DNA from: Methanococcus vannielii SB
GTDB lineage: Archaea; AGJL01; Methanococci; Methanococcales; Methanococcaceae
Assembly (NCBI RefSeq): GCF_000017165.1
Contig: NC_009634.1
Coordinates: forward strand, 1,410,552 to 1,474,551
Direction of reading: 5' to 3'
DNA: 64,000 bases
Under the pieces are notes generated by a model. The model made no database searches. It worked only from the letters and a program-made list of their open reading frames with translations, and was not told the origin of the DNA. How positions within the stretch are numbered: position 1 is the stretch's first letter; every line of letters starts with the position of its first letter. Shown piece after piece: positions 56,139-64,000 of this stretch. A program made the translations under genes and the position numbers.

Positions 56139-57791
56139 TTATAATTCTTCTAATTTTCGCTTTTTAAGTAGTTCTAATCCAAGATTACTCAGTTTAAACT
56201 TTTGAATTTTTCCACTAGCAGTCATTGGGTATTCATTTACGAAGAAAACATGTTTTGGAACTTTATATCTTGCAATTTTTAAAAGTGCAAAATCTCTTAC
56301 GTCTTCTTCTTTAAGTTCGCATCCTTCTTTTACTATTACGAATGCACCAACAATTTCACCGTATTTTTCATCGGGAATTCCAACAACCTGTACGTCTTTA
56401 ATTTCGGGCATAGTATATAAAAATTCTTCAATTTCCCTAGGGTAGATATTTTCCCCGCCACGTATTATCATTTCTTTTATTCTTCCAACTATTTTATAGT
56501 ATCCATCACTGTCTTGAACTGCTAGATCGCCACTATGTAGCCACCCTTCTTTATCAATTACTTCAGAAGTTTTTTCAGGCATCTTATAGTATCCTTTCAT
56601 TACATTATACCCTTTACAGCAGATTTCGCCTACTTGGTTTGGCAAACATGTTTTCCCTGTTTCAGGGTCTACTATCCTTACTTCACAATTCGGCATTGAT
56701 TTTCCAACAGTTTGAACCCTTTTTTCAATTGGGTCATCAACACTAGTCATGGTAAATACTGGAGATGCTTCTGTAAGGCCATAAGCGATTGTTACATCCT
56801 TCATATTCATTTCAGAAATTACTTTTTTCATCGCTTCAACAGGACATGGGGATCCAGCCATAATTCCAGTTCTAAGGCTTGATAGGTCAAACATATCAAA
56901 CATAGGATGTGAAAGTTCTGCAATAAACATTGTTGGAACCCCATAAACTGCAGTACATTTTTCTTTTTGAATTGCAGCAAGAGTTAATAGTGGGTCAAAT
57001 AATTCAAGCATTACCAAAGTTCCCCCGTGAGTTAATATTGCAAGTACTCCCAAAACAATTCCAAAACAGTGAAATAATGGCACGGGTAGGCACAAACGGT
57101 CTTTTTCGGTGAATTTTTGTTTCTCACCTATATAAAATCCGTTATTTAGTATATTTTTATGGGTAAGCATGACTCCTTTTGGAAATCCGGTTGTTCCAGA
57201 AGTATACTGCATATTTATTACATCATTAGAATTTAATTCCGATTTAATTTTTAAAATTTTATCATCTGGCGTATGTTTTCCAAGGAGCATTAATTCGTTA
57301 GTGTTGTACATTCCACGATGTTTTTCTTGACCGACGTAAATCACACTTTTTAAAAATGGGAATTCGGAACTATTTAGATTACCCCGTTGACTCGTTTTTA
57401 GTTCTGGAAGGAGTTCATAAACAATATCAAGGTAATTTACATCTCTAAATCCATCAATTATTGCAAGGGCCTTCATATCTGACTGTTTCATTACGTATGC
57501 AAGTTCATGGCTCTTATATGCAGTATTTACCGTAACTAAAACAGCACCAATTTTTGCAGTCGCAAACATGAATGTAAGCCAGTCTGGAACGTTTTTAGCC
57601 CATATTCCAACATGATCCCCTTTAATAATTCCTATTTCAAGGAGCCCCTTTGAAAGCATATTTACTCTATCGTTAAATTCGCCATATGTAAATTTGAGGT
57701 TTCTATCTGGGTACACTAAGAATTCTTTTTCAGGGTTTTTTTGCACCTGTTTTTCAAAGAATTCACCAATAGTATCGTTAGTAAAAAGCAT
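56139..57791 (-). CDS. AMP-forming acyl-CoA ligase
   Basis: A 550-residue member of the ANL superfamily that activates a carboxylic acid to acyl-AMP and then acyl-Co[17 protein letters not shown] is the phosphate loop, [10 protein letters not shown] motif A5, WLHSGDLA and [16 protein letters not shown] the hinge region, and SGKIQKFKL the catalytic lysine. It resembles bacterial medium/long-chain ligases. I chose ATG 57791 (GAGAGG six bases upstream) over 57797. It closes an operon with a thioesterase and an HTH-cupin regulator. A substrate in an ether-lipid archaeon is not obvious. Confidence 0.92.
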   Translation of the reverse strand: MLFTNDTIGEFFEKQVQKNPEKEFLVYPDRNLKFTYGEFNDRVNMLSKGLLEIGIIKGDHVGIWAKNVPDWLTFMFATAKIGAVLVTVNTAYKSHELAYVMKQSDMKALAIIDGFRDVNYLDIVYELLPELKTSQRGNLNSSEFPFLKSVIYVGQEKHRGMYNTNELMLLGKHTPDDKILKIKSELNSNDVINMQYTSGTTGFPKGVMLTHKNILNNGFYIGEKQKFTEKDRLCLPVPLFHCFGIVLGVLAILTHGGTLVMLELFDPLLTLAAIQKEKCTAVYGVPTMFIAELSHPMFDMFDLSSLRTGIMAGSPCPVEAMKKVISEMNMKDVTIAYGLTEASPVFTMTSVDDPIEKRVQTVGKSMPNCEVRIVDPETGKTCLPNQVGEICCKGYNVMKGYYKMPEKTSEVIDKEGWLHSGDLAVQDSDGYYKIVGRIKEMIIRGGENIYPREIEEFLYTMPEIKDVQVVGIPDEKYGEIVGAFVIVKEGCELKEEDVRDFALLKIARYKVPKHVFFVNEYPMTASGKIQKFKLSNLGLELLKKRKLEEL

Positions 57792-57823
57792 GTACATCCT
57801 CTCGATACAGGTTTTTTAACTTT

Positions 57824-58231
57824 TTAATTAATATCTTCAATTAAATGTAGGGATAGTTTTTTTCGTATTTCGTCAGGAATTTTTACCGGACTTTGCTTTA
57901 AAAAATCATAATGTACAACAACGGCTTTTCCCTTAACTGCTAGCTTTTCTCCCTGCCAGGCTTCCTGATATATCGTAAATGATGTATTTCCTATTTTTGA
58001 GATATATGACCTTATTTCTACATCTTTTCCATAGTACATCTGATATAAAAAATCATATTCAGTTCTTACCATTATTAAATTCCATTTTTCATAACTTAAG
58101 TCAAGGTCGGGTACGAAAAATTGAAATATTGGGTTTCTAGCTTGTTCAAACCAAATTGCAGGTACAATGTTATTCACGTGTTTTAATCCATCAATATCTC
58201 CAAATCTTGGAGTTACAATCGTTTTAAACAT
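57824..58231 (-). CDS. Hot-dog fold acyl-CoA thioesterase
   Basis: A 135-residue 4-hydroxybenzoyl-CoA-type thioesterase. PRFGDIDGLKHVNNIVPAIWFEQAR carries the catalytic Asp and the helix of the hot-dog fold (quoted part split: PRFGDIDGLKHVNN, then WFEQAR). It sits 32 bp before the acyl-CoA ligase; opposing enzymes in one operon suggest control of a CoA ester pool. AGTGATAAAA precedes ATG 58231. Confidence 0.87.
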   Translation of the reverse strand: MFKTIVTPRFGDIDGLKHVNNIVPAIWFEQARNPIFQFFVPDLDLSYEKWNLIMVRTEYDFLYQMYYGKDVEIRSYISKIGNTSFTIYQEAWQGEKLAVKGKAVVVHYDFLKQSPVKIPDEIRKKLSLHLIEDIN

Positions 58232-58287
58232 TTTTATCACTATATCTTATTATCCTATGTTTTCTTATTTTAAACTAAACTAACGAA

Positions 58288-58866
58288 TTAAAATGGAGCG
58301 TAGATTACGGCAAGTATTTTTGCAAGGGAATTTCCAAAAGCGTGTAAGTCGTGAGGTACTACTGAATCATAATAAATACTATCTCCTGTTTTAAGCAGGT
58401 ATTTTTCGCTACCATATAATATTTCTATTTCACCACTTATTACAAAGATAAATTCTTCACCTTCATGGGACGATAACTTGTATTCGTTTGTTTCAAATGG
58501 GTAAACATCAATTAAAAATGGTTCCATATGCCTATCTTGTTTTTCAAAAGCAAGAGAATAAAAGTTTAATTTACTATCAACTGCCCCATTTAATTTTCCA
58601 GAAAACCTGACAACGCTTTCGTAATTTCCTGATTTTGTTATAACTGGCCCATTTTGTGGGGCATCATCAAGAAAAGTACCAAGTCTAACTGAAAGTGCCC
58701 TTGCGATTTTTAAAAGAGGAGTTAATGAGGGAACTAAATTTCCCTTTTCAAGACATTCAATAAGTTCAATACTACTATCACTCGCTTTTGCAAGGTCTTC
58801 AATAGACATGCCTTTTGATTCTCTTAATTGAGTTATTTTACTACCTAACTGATTCTTTTCTGTCAT
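58288..58866 (-). CDS. HTH-XRE/cupin transcriptional regulator
   Basis: A 192-residue two-domain regulator. Residues about 10-65 are an XRE helix-turn-helix ([19 protein letters not shown]), and 120-190 a small cupin barrel ([20 protein letters not shown], then [15 protein letters not shown]) that likely binds the effector. First gene of the unit with the thioesterase and acyl-CoA ligase, so it probably controls them, possibly sensing the acid or acyl-CoA. CGAGGGCAATT precedes the start. The inverted repeat at 58883-58897 may be its operator. Confidence 0.9.
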   Translation of the reverse strand: MTEKNQLGSKITQLRESKGMSIEDLAKASDSSIELIECLEKGNLVPSLTPLLKIARALSVRLGTFLDDAPQNGPVITKSGNYESVVRFSGKLNGAVDSKLNFYSLAFEKQDRHMEPFLIDVYPFETNEYKLSSHEGEEFIFVISGEIEILYGSEKYLLKTGDSIYYDSVVPHDLHAFGNSLAKILAVIYAPF

Positions 58867-58882
58867 AATTGCCCTCGTTTTG

Positions 58883-58897
58883 CTGTTTTTTAAACAG
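58883..58897. promoter_or_regulatory. Inverted repeat before the HTH-cupin operon
   Basis: CTGTTT-TTT-AAACAG, perfect 6-bp arms, lies 17 bp before the regulator start; a second one (AACTTT-A-AAAGTT) follows at about 58900-58912. Both lie in the promoter/leader region and could bind the regulator encoded next to them. No terminator or other gene is seen in this 164-bp gap. Confidence 0.4.
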
Positions 58898-59030
58898 TTA
58901 ACTTTAAAAGTTTTTCAATTTTAATAGACTTTCAACTTTTAAAAAATTATCTATTTTTTTATGGGCCTTTTAAAAATAATGAAAAAAGCTATGGTTTTTT
59001 AAAACTTTAAATATACTAAAATTAATAATT

Positions 59031-59924
59031 TTATTCTGCTTTACAAAACGGTTCTCTATTTTTAATACACTTTATAAAATAACTACGAATACTTTCTTCA
59101 TTTCGTAAAGGAGTTACTACATCAACCAAATTATCGTCTCTTAAAAGACAGGGCTTTAAAAACCCATCATAAGTTAATCTTATTCTTGTACAGTGTCCAC
59201 AAAATTCAGTATTATCCATGGGCCTTACAAATTCAATTTCAAGCCCGTCTAAGATATATTTTTTTCGGTTTTGCATGAATTTTCTTGTAACTACTTTTTC
59301 AGACTTTTTTGCTATTTCTTCTTCTATAGGGGTTATATCAATGTGATGATGCTTAAGATTTGGATCTACTGGAATGAATTCTATTATCTGGAGTATTGCG
59401 CCGACTTTTTTACAGTAGTCCATTACTTCTGAAAGGTCGTTTAATGTAATGTCCATTGCTAAAAAATTAACCTTTAAAGGGGTTAATCCTAAGAAAATTG
59501 CTTTTTCAATCCCTCTTTTTACCTTTTCAACGTCACCGCCCGTAATTTCTTTATATTTTTTAGGGTTTAATGTATCAAGGCTTACGTTTACCCTATTAAG
59601 ACCTGCCTTTTTTAGGTCTTCAGCACACTTTTCAAGGAGTATTCCATTTGTAGTAAGTGAAATATCTTTAATCTGGTCATTTTTTATGTTTTGAATAATT
59701 TTTGGAAGGTCTTTTCTAACAAGCGGCTCTCCACCGGAAATCTTTATTTTTCGAACTCCAAATTCTAAGGATGCACTAACAATTTTACCAATTTCATCAG
59801 GCGACATTAATTTACCATTTTCTTCAGTTCTTCCTTCTCTATGGCAGTAGAAACATTTTAAATTACATTCTGGAGTAATTGATAATCTAAAAGACCTGAT
59901 TTCTCTTCCAAATTCATCTTTCAT
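59031..59924 (-). CDS. moaA: GTP 3',8-cyclase (molybdopterin biosynthesis)
   Basis: A 297-residue radical-SAM enzyme converting GTP to the cyclic intermediate of molybdopterin. The N-terminal cluster motif is CNLKCFYC, followed by KISGGEPLVRKD; the C-terminal cluster motif is CGHCTRIRL ... CLL. The usual C-terminal GG of bacterial MoaA is replaced by a short FCKAE tail, as in other archaea. I chose ATG 59924 (TGTGATACTG upstream). mobA is 1 kb away on the other strand. Confidence 0.94.
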   Translation of the reverse strand: MKDEFGREIRSFRLSITPECNLKCFYCHREGRTEENGKLMSPDEIGKIVSASLEFGVRKIKISGGEPLVRKDLPKIIQNIKNDQIKDISLTTNGILLEKCAEDLKKAGLNRVNVSLDTLNPKKYKEITGGDVEKVKRGIEKAIFLGLTPLKVNFLAMDITLNDLSEVMDYCKKVGAILQIIEFIPVDPNLKHHHIDITPIEEEIAKKSEKVVTRKFMQNRKKYILDGLEIEFVRPMDNTEFCGHCTRIRLTYDGFLKPCLLRDDNLVDVVTPLRNEESIRSYFIKCIKNREPFCKAE

Positions 59925-60047
59925 CAGTATCACAGCGTTTTAAATTATATGTTCATGTAAATTAAAATTATATGATAAAGTTAACACTACTATATATCAG
60001 GTAATTTAAAAAAGTTACTATTTTAAATTGAAAGTAATATTTAAAAT

Positions 60048-60088
60048 ACTTAAATATTTAAGATACTTACACTACTTAAATATTTAAA
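60048..60088. repeat. Paired 14-bp palindromic repeats
   Basis: ACTTAAATATTTAA occurs at 60048-60061 and 60074-60087; the first copy extends to the perfect palindrome CTTAAATATTTAAG (60049-60062). They lie 26 bp apart in the gap between the FKBP gene and moaA, on the promoter side of moaA. Could be operator sites; AT-rich chance repeats are possible. Confidence 0.45.
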
Positions 60089-60104
60089 AAAAGAGAATTT
60101 TTAT

Positions 60105-60782
60105 TTATTGGGTTTTTTTGACAAAGTTGTCGATGAATGAAACTTTTTTAGCATCTAATCTTTTTATTAGTTCGTTTGCAATTCCCATTTTTATCATTTG
60201 GAGGTTTTGCATAAATGCAGTGTTTTCTGGAAGGTCGATTATTACATTTTCACTTTCCAATGTTATTTTCAAGTTTTCTTCAGATACTCTTGGAACAAAT
60301 AACTTTACAACTTCTAAAGCAACGTCAGTTGGAGCTTCAACAACTTCTTCTAATTTTAATTTATAATTCAATGTTTTTCCTGCAAGTTCATGGTTAAAAT
60401 CAACTAAGATTCTTCCACCGTTTGCACTTACAATTTTACCAATTTTATTGTCGATGTTTACTGGCATTCCAGGGATAGGCCTTACGTTATGCTTTTTAAA
60501 GTCGTTCATAGGAACAATTTTCACTTTTGAAGCATCTCTTTTACCAAAAGCTTCCTCAGGTGATAATTCAAGTTCCTTTTCTTCACCAACGTTCATTTCA
60601 GTAATTGCCTTATCAAGTCCAGGTATTAACATTTTTTCGCCAACTGAAACAGTAACGAAACCGTATACCATGTTAGGGTTAAGAATTCCTTCCTCTTTAG
60701 CTAATTCCTCGTTTGTTGTGTCAAATAATTTTCCTTCGACATAACCATCGTATGAAATTTTTACGAGCTTTCCAGATTCCAT
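60105..60782 (-). CDS. FKBP-type peptidyl-prolyl isomerase (long archaeal form)
   Basis: A 225-residue FKBP with the archaeal insert-in-flap domain. GKLVKISYDGYVEGKLFDTT, VSVGEKMLIPGLDKAI and NVGEEKELELSPEEAFGKRD are typical of the SlyD-like group, a chaperone with isomerase activity; a C-terminal extension of about 70 residues is present. I chose ATG 60782 (GGTGAAACA upstream); the open frame reaches 60866 and would overlap the divergent mobA region. Confidence 0.92.
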   Translation of the reverse strand: MESGKLVKISYDGYVEGKLFDTTNEELAKEEGILNPNMVYGFVTVSVGEKMLIPGLDKAITEMNVGEEKELELSPEEAFGKRDASKVKIVPMNDFKKHNVRPIPGMPVNIDNKIGKIVSANGGRILVDFNHELAGKTLNYKLKLEEVVEAPTDVALEVVKLFVPRVSEENLKITLESENVIIDLPENTAFMQNLQMIKMGIANELIKRLDAKKVSFIDNFVKKTQ

Positions 60783-60892
60783 TGTTTCACCAAAAATTGT
60801 TTCAATGCCAAAATCGCATAGGTTATCACAACAAGTATAAATAAAAGAGTATATAAACCTTGTCAAAATACTTCTATAAAATCAGGATAGTT

Positions 60893-61531
60893 ATGATATC
60901 AGCAGTAATATTATCGGGCGGAAAAGCAGAGCGAATGAATGGTGAAAAGTCTTTTAGGACTTTTGGTAACAAATATTTAATAGAGAATATTGCAGATATA
61001 TTAAATAGCTTAAAAATTCCTTTTACAACGGTTTTTAAAAATCCTGTGTTTTTAAAAGATTCGTCAAGTGAAATAGAAAAACAGGTTTATTTTTATAAAA
61101 AATATAACCAAGCAATAACATGGGATATGATACCCGAAATGGGCCCTTTAGTTGGAATGTTATCTGGAATGATTAACTGCGATTCTTCTTGGGTACTTTT
61201 AGTTCCATGTGACATGCCTTTCATTACTGAAAAATCGATAGAAAATTTAATAAATTGCATTCCTATTGCAGAATATAAAAATTGTAATGCAATAGTTCCA
61301 AAACATGAAAATGGATTTATAGAGCCCATTTTTGCACTCTACCACAGGTCTACAATTAATGCCCTTCAAAAAATAGTTCTTGAAACAAAAGAAAAAAAGT
61401 GTTCATACCCAATAAGGAGATTAATTGACGAAATAAATCCATTATTTATGAATATTTCAAAAATAGACCCTACTGGAAATGTATTTTTAAATATTAATAC
61501 TATTGAAGAATTAAATAGTAATATTTTTTAA
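60893..61531 (+). CDS. mobA: Molybdenum cofactor guanylyltransferase
   Basis: A 212-residue nucleotidyltransferase of the MobA family, adding GMP to molybdopterin. AVILSGGKAERMNGEKS is the GTP loop, GPLVGMLSGM and LLVPCDMPFI are further hallmarks. ATG 60893 follows AGGATAGTT; the frame opens at 60860. With moaA it shows that the organism makes the guanine-dinucleotide form used by formate and formylmethanofuran dehydrogenases. Confidence 0.9.
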   Translation: MISAVILSGGKAERMNGEKSFRTFGNKYLIENIADILNSLKIPFTTVFKNPVFLKDSSSEIEKQVYFYKKYNQAITWDMIPEMGPLVGMLSGMINCDSSWVLLVPCDMPFITEKSIENLINCIPIAEYKNCNAIVPKHENGFIEPIFALYHRSTINALQKIVLETKEKKCSYPIRRLIDEINPLFMNISKIDPTGNVFLNINTIEELNSNIF

Positions 61532-61769
61532 TTTAAAATTAATATAATTTTATTTATCCATGTTTTAGGTATTTTTCATCAAATAAGTGAAATAAAGAGG
61601 ACTTTTAAATAGATAATAGGTATTTTTATCGGTTTAAAGTAGTAAAGTTAATTAAAATTATATTTAGACTAAATGGGCAATACAAAATAAACTTTTAAAA
61701 CTTGAAATTACTTTAAACATTTAAACATTTGAAAAAATTATATTTATAAAAAAATAATTATTTATTTAA
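61532..61769. other. AT-rich intergenic region between convergent genes
   Basis: 238 bp between mobA and the L41e gene with no recognised feature. Two short repeats (AAACATTT twice near 61720) and T/A tracts fitting termination on both strands. Confidence 0.35.
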
Positions 61770-61889
61770 TTATTTATTTTCTCTCTTTTCTCTCTTCATT
61801 CTTCTAATTCTCTTCTTGTAGTGTTTCCATCTCATCTGTCCTTTCTTTTTCCATCTTCTTGAACTTCTTTTTATAGTCTCACGCTCCAT
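61770..61889 (-). CDS. rpl41e: Ribosomal protein L41e
   Basis: A 39-residue, extremely basic peptide: an N-terminal MERETIKRSS lead, then RRWKKKGQMRWKHYKKRIRR and a short charged end. Composition and pattern match L41e, the smallest ribosomal protein, a single helix between the subunits. An internal ATG (residue 19) would give 21 residues, closer to some relatives. It is easily missed because of its size. It begins 7 bp after the GatC-like gene. Confidence 0.7.
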   Translation of the reverse strand: MERETIKRSSRRWKKKGQMRWKHYKKRIRRMKREKRENK

Positions 61890-61896
61890 TTTGGTT

Positions 61897-62136
61897 TTAC
61901 TGGCTCCACTTACTTTTTTCAACAATGATTACATCATCTTTTGTTTTAGGTGCCACGTTTAATGCATTTGATTTAAATGATTCATCAAGAACTGCTTCAT
62001 CATCGCTTCTTAATACATTTTTTGACTCAAGGATGTAGTACTCACCTTCATTTTCAAACTTAAAGTTTTCTAAAACGTCAGCGAGTTTTGAAACGATTTC
62101 TTCAGCCTGTTTTTGAATTTTTTCAATATCAATCAT
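61897..62136 (-). CDS. GatC-like small protein
   Basis: A 79-residue acidic protein. A helical start (EEIVSKLADVLENF), LRSDDEAVLDESFKSNAL and NVAPKTKDDVIIVEKSKW resemble GatC, the small subunit of the tRNA-dependent amidotransferase (R-x-DE ... NAP ... F-x-V-P-K pattern). The final VPK is altered, so the assignment is tentative. It lies in an operon after dapA. TTTGTGATAAT precedes the start. Confidence 0.6.
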   Translation of the reverse strand: MIDIEKIQKQAEEIVSKLADVLENFKFENEGEYYILESKNVLRSDDEAVLDESFKSNALNVAPKTKDDVIIVEKSKWSQ

Positions 62137-62153
62137 ATTATCACAAACCGTGA

Positions 62154-63023
62154 TTATTTAAGTAATCCCAATGTATTTAATGCATTTTGCAATTTTAATT
62201 TATTGCTTTGCGCCATTTCACAAAGGGGTAACCTTAACTCACCGGAAGGCATTCCAAGCATATTCATTGCGGTTTTTATGGGTATTGGATTTGTTTCAAT
62301 GAACATTAGTTTCATTAGTGGGAATAATTTATAGTGAATTTCTTTTGCCTTATCAAACTTGCCCTTTTCAGCGAATTCAACCATCTGAACGAATTCCTTG
62401 GGGGCAATATTTGCAATAACGCTTATAACTCCCTTTCCTCCAAGTGACATTATTGGTAAGGTTAATTCATCATTTCCTGACAAAACATCGATATTACATA
62501 TATCCAATATTTCAGAAACCTGCGATAAATTTGGATTTGCTTCTTTAATGGCTGTAATGTTACTATATTCATCAAATAAGTATTTAATAGTATCTGGTTC
62601 TATATTCAAGGCAGTTCTTGAAGGAACATTATATAGAACAATAGGAACGGTTATTGAGTTTGCTACTTCTCCAAAGTGTCGTTTCAAACCTTCCTGAGGT
62701 GGTTTGTTATAGTAGGGAGTTATCAGTAGTACTCTATCAGCACCTACATCTTCAGCATATTGGGAAAATTCAAGTGCTTCCAAAGTAGAGTTTGAACCAG
62801 TGCCTGCAATTACCTCGACTCTACCGTTTACGAAATCTACGACCTTTTCAATTACCTTTTCATGTTCTTTTGGAGTTAATGTAGGTGATTCACCTGTTGT
62901 TCCAACTGGAACGACGCCCTTAACACCATTTTCAATTAAAAAGTCTATATTCTTTCGTAAACCTTCGAAATCTACGCTACCGTCTTTGAACGGGGTAACA
63001 ATTGCAGGATATACGCCTTGCAT
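62154..63023 (-). CDS. dapA: 4-hydroxy-tetrahydrodipicolinate synthase
   Basis: A 289-residue class I aldolase-fold enzyme condensing pyruvate with aspartate semialdehyde in lysine/diaminopimelate synthesis. VPVGTTGESPTL, RVLLITPYYNKPPQEGLKRH (with the catalytic Tyr), VLYNVPSRT and the Schiff-base lysine in ITAIKEANP are present, then GVISVIANIAP. AAGGTGTAATTT precedes the start. S17e lies 10 bp upstream in the same transcript. Confidence 0.97.
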   Translation of the reverse strand: MQGVYPAIVTPFKDGSVDFEGLRKNIDFLIENGVKGVVPVGTTGESPTLTPKEHEKVIEKVVDFVNGRVEVIAGTGSNSTLEALEFSQYAEDVGADRVLLITPYYNKPPQEGLKRHFGEVANSITVPIVLYNVPSRTALNIEPDTIKYLFDEYSNITAIKEANPNLSQVSEILDICNIDVLSGNDELTLPIMSLGGKGVISVIANIAPKEFVQMVEFAEKGKFDKAKEIHYKLFPLMKLMFIETNPIPIKTAMNMLGMPSGELRLPLCEMAQSNKLKLQNALNTLGLLK

Positions 63024-63033
63024 AAATTACACC

Positions 63034-63225
63034 TTAAGCGTTCATTTTTTTTACTTTAGCAGTAATGTATCCTGCGATTCTGTTTCTCAATGTTTTTGTT
63101 GAGATTCTTGCAACTTCTTCAACAGCTTTCTTGTTTGCTTCAAAATCGCTTGTGAATTTACCAGCAAACTTCTCAATGAGTTCTTCACCAGTTCTTTTAA
63201 TAAATGTCTGTCTTATTCGTCCCAA
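63034..63225 (-). CDS. rps17e: Ribosomal protein S17e
   Basis: A 63-residue archaeal S17e: [19 protein letters not shown] is the conserved N-terminus and [13 protein letters not shown]-type [14 protein letters not shown] the core. The start is TTG at 63225 (AAGGTGATAAAT upstream). Gene order aroQ-S17e-dapA matches what I recall from Methanocaldococcus jannaschii. Confidence 0.95.
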   Translation of the reverse strand: MGRIRQTFIKRTGEELIEKFAGKFTSDFEANKKAVEEVARISTKTLRNRIAGYITAKVKKMNA

Positions 63226-63294
63226 TTTATCACCTTATTTAGCACGGGTTTGAATCTTTTTAGTCTTTAATGGTAATGTCTATTATTTATATAC

Positions 63295-63597
63295 CTATTT
63301 AGAGTCTACTTTTCGGAAAAACTCTGCCTGAACTTCTTTGTTGTATTCCATAAGAATCTTTATAATTTTTAAAGCCACACTGCATTCAATACAGTGTTCT
63401 TCACATAATATTCGTGTTTGTTCACAAATGTCCTGTTCTCTTTTAGAGTCAGTTACTGAAGCTCCAAGTGAATTTTTTAAAGACGCTATTTCGGGCGCAA
63501 AACCAGTTCTTTCGGCAATTAAGGTTATTAACTGCTCATCGATTTCGCTAATTCGCTTCCTAATTTCTTCAAGCCTTTTTTCCGAAGAAGATGACAT
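63295..63597 (-). CDS. Chorismate mutase (AroQ class)
   Basis: A 100-residue all-helical mutase making prephenate from chorismate, for phenylalanine and tyrosine. LEEIRKRISEIDEQLITLIAERTGFAPEIA (read in two parts: RKRISEIDEQLI and AERTGFAPEIA) gives the AroQ helix with its catalytic Arg; a final helix IKILMEYNKEVQAEFF follows. The central part has four Cys, unusual for the family. GGAGATATTTT precedes the start. Confidence 0.9.
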   Translation of the reverse strand: MSSSSEKRLEEIRKRISEIDEQLITLIAERTGFAPEIASLKNSLGASVTDSKREQDICEQTRILCEEHCIECSVALKIIKILMEYNKEVQAEFFRKVDSK

Positions 63598-63696
63598 AAA
63601 ATATCTCCACGAGAATAATAAAAATTATCAAAACAAGTATTGAATATATATTATTTAAAGTTAACTGTGGGTTTTTAAAACATCCAAGTAACGTAC

Positions 63697-64000
63697 TTAG
63701 CCCATAAACCGAATTGGAGTTTTTCCATTTTCCTTAAGCCAATTTACAAGGGTTTCTGCATATTTTAACTTTTTAACTTTTATCGAATCAGCAATTTCAA
63801 CGTCTTTTTCAATATTTGGACGAGAATATTTGGTTACATAAATCCCAAAGTCCATTCCACAAAGAATCATTTGTTTAGCGCCAAATTCTTCGGCTAAAAA
63901 ACAACACCTATCTCCATCTGTAAACCCACCGTAATTTGACAGATTTTTAAATTTTTTTGGAACTTGGGTCGTTCCAAAGATATTTTTAAGGTTATTAACG
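63697..64000 (-). CDS. mptE: 6-hydroxymethyl-7,8-dihydropterin pyrophosphokinase, C-terminal part (cut by window edge)
   Basis: The last 100 codons of a gene entering from the right edge, stop at 63697-63699. NYGGFTDGDRCCFLAEEFG and MILCGMDFGIYVTKYSRPNI are typical of MptE (formerly DUF115), the archaeal enzyme for tetrahydromethanopterin and folate-like pterins. No start is visible. A short gap of 99 bp separates it from the chorismate mutase gene. Confidence 0.8.
   Translation of the reverse strand, partial: VNNLKNIFGTTQVPKKFKNLSNYGGFTDGDRCCFLAEEFGAKQMILCGMDFGIYVTKYSRPNIEKDVEIADSIKVKKLKYAETLVNWLKENGKTPIRFMG

Overview
The window comes from a methanogenic archaeon of the genus Methanococcus or a very close relative (Methanococcales). 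The evidence is the low G+C content, GGTGA-type ribosome binding sites 4-8 nt before starts, BRE/TATA-like promoters, archaeal-type information genes (Rpo7, Spt4, S24e, S27ae, S17e, L41e, RFC small subunit, RNase P component 3, a Kae1-Bud32 fusion, archaeal ThrRS and AlaRS) and many methanogen cofactor genes. No rRNA, tRNA, CRISPR array, prophage or insertion sequence was seen. Both window ends cut genes: purD on the left and an mptE-like gene on the right.

Layout. 0-2.1 kb: purD (partial), a YfcE-type phosphodiesterase, hemD and a small unknown. 2.3-14.2 kb, nearly all plus strand: enolase, alaS, pantoate kinase, HtpX, an ACT-domain protein, a core methionine synthase, a membrane-anchored winged-helix protein, a bacterial-type phosphoglycerate mutase, a glycosyltransferase and cofD. 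14.3-21.6 kb: arfA (GTP cyclohydrolase III), a Dus-like barrel, a CBS protein, a DUF1611 protein, a GMC oxidoreductase with a cysteine cluster, prs, comD and an archaeal ms2t6A methylthiotransferase. 21.8-24.5 kb: a degraded chemoreceptor tail followed by an intact chemoreceptor. 24.5-33.7 kb: thrS, kae1-bud32, hisA, a nucleoside kinase, a CBS protein, methanogenesis marker 7, an unknown and a LUD protein. 33.7-40.8 kb: an unknown, rfcS, cfbD, a DUF211 protein, rnp3, a beta-CASP nuclease, a TatD-like hydrolase and a flavodoxin. 41.3-44.0 kb: a tightly coupled amidoligase operon (RLAN-type protein, RimK-like ATP-grasp, GCS2-like ligase), the best candidate here for an undescribed pathway. 44.1-48.0 kb: a QueG-like protein, pyrD and the rpo7-spt4-dephospho-CoA kinase-S24e-S27ae cluster. 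48.1-49.8 kb: a NifX/MinD-type cluster with two intact genes and two decayed ones, and a 20-bp palindrome over the predicted transcription start. 49.9-64 kb: a site-2 protease, UPF0146, a DJ-1 protein, taw2, DUF2124, mfnD, a KH/PP-loop protein, an acyl-CoA ligase/thioesterase/HTH-cupin operon, moaA, an FKBP isomerase, mobA, L41e, a GatC-like protein, dapA, S17e, aroQ and mptE (partial).

How the genes work together. The window supplies steps for most methanogenesis cofactors: F420 (ArfA, CofD), F430 (CfbD), coenzyme M (ComD), methanofuran (MfnD), tetrahydromethanopterin (MptE), CoA (pantoate kinase and GTP-dependent dephospho-CoA kinase) and molybdopterin (MoaA, MobA), plus marker 7, which is linked to methyl-CoM reductase activation. 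A second theme is tRNA biology: AlaRS, ThrRS, RNase P, Kae1-Bud32 (t6A), the enzyme expected to thiomethylate t6A, and Taw2 (wyosine). Nine genes appear to start with TTG, each close behind a purine-rich ribosome binding site.
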